DNA from: Gymnopilus junonius
Lineage: Eukaryota; Basidiomycota; Agaricomycetes; Agaricales; Galerinaceae
Assembly (NCBI GenBank): GCA_015501075.1
Contig: JADNYJ010000459.1
Span: forward strand, 1 to 25,227
Reading direction: 5' to 3'
Length of the DNA: 25,227 bases
Position numbers and translations under genes: made by a program. The notes beneath the pieces are model-generated. The model saw only the letters and a list, made by a program, of their open reading frames with translations, had not been told where the DNA came from and ran no database searches. Below are positions 20,901-25,227 of this stretch, piece by piece; positions within the stretch are counted from its first letter, which is position 1, and each line of letters opens with the position of its first letter.

Positions 20901-21357
20901 CGTCAGATAACCAGCCCAGATACTGCCTCCTTTCTGCGCCATCATTTGAACCTATCAAGGTGGTAAGTCTATATACAGTGATCTGAATTTTGAAATACGT
21001 GCCAATCCTGTTGCGTTGTATGTTAAAGTATCGTCAAGAGGGTCGTTCATATTCATCCATCCATTAATATCTCCTTGAATGCTGCCTTAACGCGTCATTA
21101 ATCATCAAACAAAAGAATTCATAATTCACGTACATCTGGGAAACTTTCTCGTCAATAGTCATACGGGGAAGAAGATCATTGACGCGGTCCTCTATCGAAG
21201 CGTTGGGGTTTTTATAAATAGGAAGTGAGCCATCGATGTTGGTAGCCCTAGATTCCAGCGAAATGTAATCCCTCTCGAACACCGAGGGTATTTTCCGCGA
21301 ATGCTTGGATGAAAGAAGTGAGCGCTAGCAGCGCAGAGAAGGACTTGGAGCCATCAT
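17970..21357 (-). pseudogene. GH3 family beta-glucosidase, frame-broken
   Basis: This is a secreted-type glycoside hydrolase family 3 beta-glucosidase (cellobiose/glucan breakdown). In order it shows: a signal-peptide-like stretch (SFSALLALTSFIQAFA); NDLLPRMTIDEKVSQM; LHGFTDKGTIFPSPIGLASSF; LRWGRVEENFGEDPFLTGE; the KHF segment CKHFAAFG; MTAYSAYDGVPAIANS; and VTTDAGSVD, whose aspartate (codon 20033-20035) matches the GH3 nucleophile. The second domain (ESIVLLENHGNILPLSK) and a C-terminal fibronectin-III-like part (YTTFSYSNLQLS, then AWAVEPGTFTIKVGTSDQPF) follow. Many short introns fit, including a GC-AG one at 18258-18312. I count about ten frame breaks: near 21346, 21282, 20860-20863, 20610-20613, 19031-19038, 18648-18650, 18373-18377, 18324-18327, 18235-18237 and 17997-18000. 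The natural stop would be TAA at 17970-17972. Conserved motifs are intact, so loss is recent or part of the damage is sequence error. It converges on dehydrogenase copy 2. Confidence 0.85.
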
Positions 21358-22730
21358 CTCGTGGAGTTTGGGAGGAACAAGAAAATAATTGAGAAATGAC
21401 GGTCTGCGTAAAGAACTGTTCTTATACATTTGGGGGTCAGAGGGGCTGTAGCTGCATGTCGAAATTCGTTCAACGCGTCGTATGTGCACTGCTGGCGCGA
21501 CAAAAAAAGTGTGCTTTCGGCAACAGCTGATCCTTGGTAAAGCAGTTGGTTAATTAACGGACCGCTGAAATAAGAGACAATTGCCGAAATTTCTCCAGGA
21601 CGGCTTCCTTACGCGTTGGCGTGAGCATGCACAACTTCGAGCCTCGTTTCGTGGAAAGGCGACCTTTCTTCCATCAAGAATCAAGTCAAGTACGGGATTA
21701 AGAAAAGGGAGCCTGGTATAGTCGACCACATAAGGATAGGTTTCCATCTATGAAGACAATATGAACAATCAAATCGGTATTGGAGCCTTGAAGGGCGTGC
21801 ACATAAGAACTCCAGTAAAGCACGTGTCTGAAGTCTTTCACAGGAGCCGCCTGGCAAAATCTTCGACCATGAAAACGCTTCTCGCCCGAAAGCCAAGCAT
21901 GCAGGCGGGACAGTGTATCTGACGTGGCGGGCCGCCGAACATGAGAACCGCATTGGAAAATGAAAAGCCCACGCCAGATCGCACAGACCTATGCCAATTT
22001 CTTCAAGAAGCGCTTCTCTCGCGGTCCCGTCACCGCTAACATGTTGAGCTTCCAGCGAAAATAATCCTTCCGAGTGGTTCCATCGAATTCATACCATTCT
22101 GCTCAGTATTAGGGAAATCCCTAGGTTATCCGAGCCGTCGGACTTTCTAAGTTAACTCAGTAGGTGAGCTGTCGCGTCAACTTGTACATTAAGGAGGAGC
22201 TAGACGAAAGTATTTGAGTCTAATGCTCCTCTTCCGAGGAAAGATAGGCCGCACCTGATGTCTGAATTCGTAGACTTAAAAAATCAAAACTGATCTATAT
22301 TCCCTTAGGTGCCCCAAGTCAGAAAAAGTCCATAATTTCATGGTATGCCTGGCTGACTCTCATTAAATGAGGAAATGGGAAAAGATATCAACATATTGGC
22401 GAGGAAGGATGGATGTCGCTGGCACTGGCAGGGAATCGAATTCGAAAATTCTGTTGACGTAATAAGTAAGTAACGTGACCTTTTGTAAACGTTTGGTTTA
22501 ATGGTTATGCTGTGCATCGGCCGTTGATAAATTCTTTAGAAAGATTTTTGCGCGGTATCCAGAATCCAGATCCCTGAAGGAAATATTCTTAGGTTCAGTT
22601 GGCGTTACACTTATTGGCCTTTGCACACACTACAATCTCCATACTTTCAGTGCACCTTTGTTAAGAGCCGGGAGATTGAGGAAGGAATAAACGAGTAGAT
22701 GAAGGTATTTATGGACCACCGAGAAGATTT
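21358..22730. other. Upstream flank of GH3 locus and unassigned sequence
   Basis: The minus strand has TATAAG at 21421-21426, about 65-70 bases above the GH3 ATG, a plausible core promoter. Further right, minus-strand open patches at 21550-21747 (YPYVVDYTRLPFLNPVLDLIL) and 21681-21953 look mildly protein-like. They do not splice into a recognised family and may be remnants. No repeat, tRNA or transposon signature was seen. Confidence 0.35.
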
Positions 22731-22746
22731 TTTCTGACGCGACTCG

Positions 22747-22773
22747 GCGAAGCTCGCGTCACGCGAGCTTCGC
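22747..22773. promoter_or_regulatory. GC-rich perfect inverted repeat upstream of the protoglobin
   Basis: GCGAAGCTCGCGT and ACGCGAGCTTCGC flank a single C: 13-base arms, 27 bases in total. It includes CGTCA, and a TGACG lies about 20 bases to its left, both ATF/CREB-type half sites (family knowledge). It sits about 385 bases upstream of the protoglobin start. It could be a dimer-binding site, a hairpin or a footprint of an excised small element. Function is inferred only. Confidence 0.45.
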
Positions 22774-23157
22774 GTGTAGCGCCGTTTTACTGAGCGTCTA
22801 CCCTATTCTTTCCGAGCCCCTTCCGAGTTCGTGGTCCTGAATGTTTTTCTATGCTTTCACTGCTTTCCGTCCGAAAGCCGGGAAATGTCGTCATCGTCGC
22901 ATCAAATCCAAAGTCCATCCGTGACCTATTTTTATCGGTAATTAGAGGACTACGATTGGTGGAGCGGAAAAGTTTGGGTTCTGGAGACTGGGGAACGGTC
23001 TGGACGCTAAAATCTGGCTGCACCCGGCCAAAAATTTGGACTACTTACGCAGGGTTACGCCAAGCACGCTCATTGTATTTAATAGCGATGTTCAACGTCA
23101 AGAAATGCACAAAATATCCCCACTCGCCTACTTTCTTTCGCCGCTTTATTCACGAAG
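22774..23157. other. Proximal upstream region of the protoglobin gene
   Basis: A plus-strand open frame starting at 22851 runs into the globin first exon in another frame and has no domain character, so I treat this stretch as promoter and 5' UTR. AT-rich AAAATAT near 23110 could act as a TATA element about 45 bases above the ATG; this is weak. Confidence 0.35.
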
Positions 23158-23960
23158 ATGGAACACATTTCCGAAGCCAAGTTAAACGATCTCCAGTATC
23201 GGGTTCAGTACTTACGCAAGTTCATCGACTTCACCGAGAAGGATGCTGCTGCCCTTCACGCTGCACGCGACGTCGTGGCACCCTTGGTTCCAGCTGTCGT
23301 TGACGCAGTATACACCAAGCTCCTGTCATTCGACATCACTTCCAAATCATTCGTTCCTCGACAAACAGGATATAACGGCGAGGCGCCAGCCAACCTCTCT
23401 GACCTATCTTTAACCCATCCTCAAATCGCATTTCGAAAGGACTTCCTCGCTGGATACCTAAAGAAATTAGTGGCCATGGATTATTCAAATCCATCGAGTT
23501 GGGAGTATCTGGACAAAGTTGGGTTGATGCACACCGGCCAAGCAGGATTCGCTCATAGGTGAGTCACCAATTTATGCCCTTTTGTCTCGTCTAACTGTGC
23601 AGGAATCCAGGATCACAAAACCTGCTTTAAGAGTGGAGTACATTCACTGTGCTATTCTATTGGGATATGTCGAAGACATCCTCGTCAACGCCGTTGTCAC
23701 CCATCCTGATCTCGATTTAGAAACCAAGAACGCCGTTGCCAGAGCTGCAAATAAAGTATGGTCTAACCTTACACTTTATATCCATGAGACTGACTGGTTA
23801 ATAGATAATCTGGATTCAAAATGATCTGTTTGCTCGCCACTACCTGGCAAATGAAACCCTCTCCATCGGAACAATACCCTTCAAGAAGCCTACGCTGCTA
23901 GCTGTTGCTGCTGGTCTCTTAGGACTAGGCATACTCTTGGGTCGATTCAGTAGAACTTGA
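23158..23960 (+). CDS. Protoglobin / globin-sensor-domain protein with C-terminal membrane anchor
   Basis: This is a complete three-exon gene encoding about 233 residues. Exons are 23158-23558, 23611-23755 and 23805-23960, summing to 702 nt with introns of 52 and 49 nt. The body matches the protoglobin/globin-coupled-sensor fold: an N-terminal pre-helix region, VAPLVPAVVDAVYTKLL (B/C helices), FRKDFLAGYLKKLV, then YLDKVGLMHTG, where His125 aligns with the proximal haem ligand of globin-coupled sensors (family knowledge). The last helices read YIHCAILLGYVEDILVNAVV and IIWIQNDLFARHYL. The C-terminus adds a hydrophobic segment, LLAVAAGLLGLGILL, closed by GRFSRT, as in tail-anchored proteins. It probably binds haem and a diatomic gas (O2, NO or CO) at an intracellular membrane. 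No output domain is fused. The second intron end at 23610 was chosen over the AG at 23601-23602 because only it keeps the frame. Confidence 0.88.
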
Positions 23961-25227
23961 CGACTCCATGATGCCACGCCTTCTTTTATTACTGTAATAT
24001 CACATATCCGCATCTCCACTCTACGACATCTGAGTTAAATGTACAATACATGTAGTATTATATTTACTTACCATTATAATGCCAAGGACACCCTGTAACG
24101 TGACCAATAACTCTCCTGAAGACATCTTGAGTATTTCAGTGATACCTCATTGATGAGGTAGGTACTAACTTGAGGCTATTGTTCTGTATATAAAGGTAGA
24201 TAAAGATAAATATTAGCAGATGTATCAAGCCGTTCTTAACTGATTTAAATTGAGTTCTAACGCGCTCAGATGGTGTCCGACCGTCGACGCGACGCGACGC
24301 GTTCGGCTTGAACTTCCCACGTGATTGATGATGAGCGGACTTTCAGCGTGATTCACTGATGGTGGCTGACATATTTTCGACATCGACCACGACGATGACC
24401 CAGCTTCAGCATAATGCACAGTCGGAATCCATATCGTAGCCCGCCAGACTTTGCGGCACTATCTGCTGCTTATCCACCACTTTCACCCTAGTAATTCTCA
24501 AAATTTTATTCCAATTGTTTTGAAACTGATATTCAATCTTATTTGCAGTATTATTACCGACTCGTCTTCTGGTCGAAAGACCATTGATTTCAGAAATGAG
24601 GAAGCACAAAGGTTTGTGGATCTCCTGTATAACAGCTTGAGCTCGATTGACTGACTGGAATTTCTGTAGAATAGACGGTTAACAGAGGCCATCATGCTTC
24701 GTGATTTTGGGGTCGTTCTGAACATTCCTTCAAACCGTTTATGTCCTCCTGTGCGTTCTTTTTGCTTTCTGACATTTCATCGCGGCTTATGAATGTAAAG
24801 GTACCAAACCGGTAGATTGTTTACCTTGAACCGTCCTTTGAACTTGTATTCAGCCCTGGCCAGGATGAACTACGTACTATGGATTCAAGACATCGTCTAC
24901 GCCCATCAGACAATTTTGGGCGTCAGCTCAAGGAGAATACGAGGGTTGGATATGTACGTCCTCAGAGTATTACCTCCTTCGCTGTGTTGCTGAGCAGATT
25001 AATTCTCAGAGGAACAGGAGCGACAGCAATATACCCAATTCTGGCATGTAAAAACGGAACAAAGCTGGGAGATGGTGGTTACAGGTGAGACTATTCGCCA
25101 TATCAAAAGAAAGACAAACTAACGCATGTTTATAAGAGCTCGATGATTATTCATACGAATGTGCCTGCGATAATGTATCGTCCAACAATATGCAGACCTC
25201 TATCAAGGTCAAGAAAAGCTTCGGTTG
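23961..25227. other. Downstream region, unassigned
   Basis: No complete gene can be supported. A plus-strand open frame at 24451-24654 ends with GRKTIDFRNEEAQRFVDLL, which loosely recalls the N-terminal region of some agaric kinase-like proteins. It stops at 24654, and I could not connect it by splicing to the later open frame at 24879-25088. A minus-strand frame at 24225-24419 has no domain. A gene may continue past the right edge, but I cannot name it. Confidence 0.3.
24286..24300. repeat. (GACGC)3 tandem repeat
   Basis: Three perfect copies of GACGC, followed by GTT so that the last unit forms ACGCGT. It lies about 330 bases downstream of the protoglobin stop and shares the GACGCG core with the inverted repeat region upstream of that gene. 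ACGCGT is the core of the yeast MCB element (established); relevance here is unknown. Confidence 0.6.

Noticed and set aside
22420..22450. A possible tRNA 3' half (GGGAATCGAATTCG-like)
   Set aside because: No acceptor stem, anticodon arm or matching A box could be found around it.
22851..23303. 150-codon plus-strand open frame overlapping the protoglobin start
   Set aside because: The globin frame starting at 23158 has clear family features and exact splicing. This one overlaps it in another frame and has none.

Overview
The window looks like nuclear DNA of a filamentous basidiomycete, most likely an Agaricomycete (inference). Genes are split by many very short introns, mostly 48-65 nt, with GT...AG ends. 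They lie on both strands without operons. The protein families fit: an agaric-type kinase-like protein, a secreted GH3 beta-glucosidase, a two-finger C2H2 regulator and a fungal protoglobin homologue. Four genes could be spliced by eye into uninterrupted reading frames whose summed exon lengths are exact multiples of three: a peroxisomal-type alpha/beta hydrolase, an HDHD2-like HAD phosphatase, a short-chain dehydrogenase and a tail-anchored protoglobin.

Layout, left to right. A kinase-like pseudogene with four frame breaks (minus, 943-2272) is followed by an unassigned patch (2842-3487). Next come an intact seven-exon alpha/beta hydrolase ending in -SKL (plus, 4097-5461) and a C2H2 zinc-finger transcription factor with two probable one-base frame breaks in its N-terminal half (minus, 6786-8531). 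A gene-poor interval of about 4 kb (8.6-12.8 kb) leads to a HAD phosphatase (minus, 12781-13969). A tandem pair of short-chain dehydrogenases follows (plus, 15027-16274 and 16609-17868). The first copy is intact; the second has the same exon structure but a decayed last exon. A GH3 beta-glucosidase locus with about ten frame breaks (minus, 17970-21357) is convergent with the second dehydrogenase. The window ends with an intact protoglobin (plus, 23158-23960) and an unassigned 3' region.

I see no evidence that these genes form one pathway. The most distinctive elements are the membrane-anchored protoglobin flanked by GC-rich CGCG elements, the PTS1-tagged hydrolase, and the dehydrogenase pair caught with one copy losing its C-terminus. 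Frame breaks are uneven: none in about 3.6 kb of the four intact coding sequences, about ten in the GH3 locus. This favours real gene decay for GH3 and the kinase, but many breaks sit in homopolymers, so sequence error must be excluded first.
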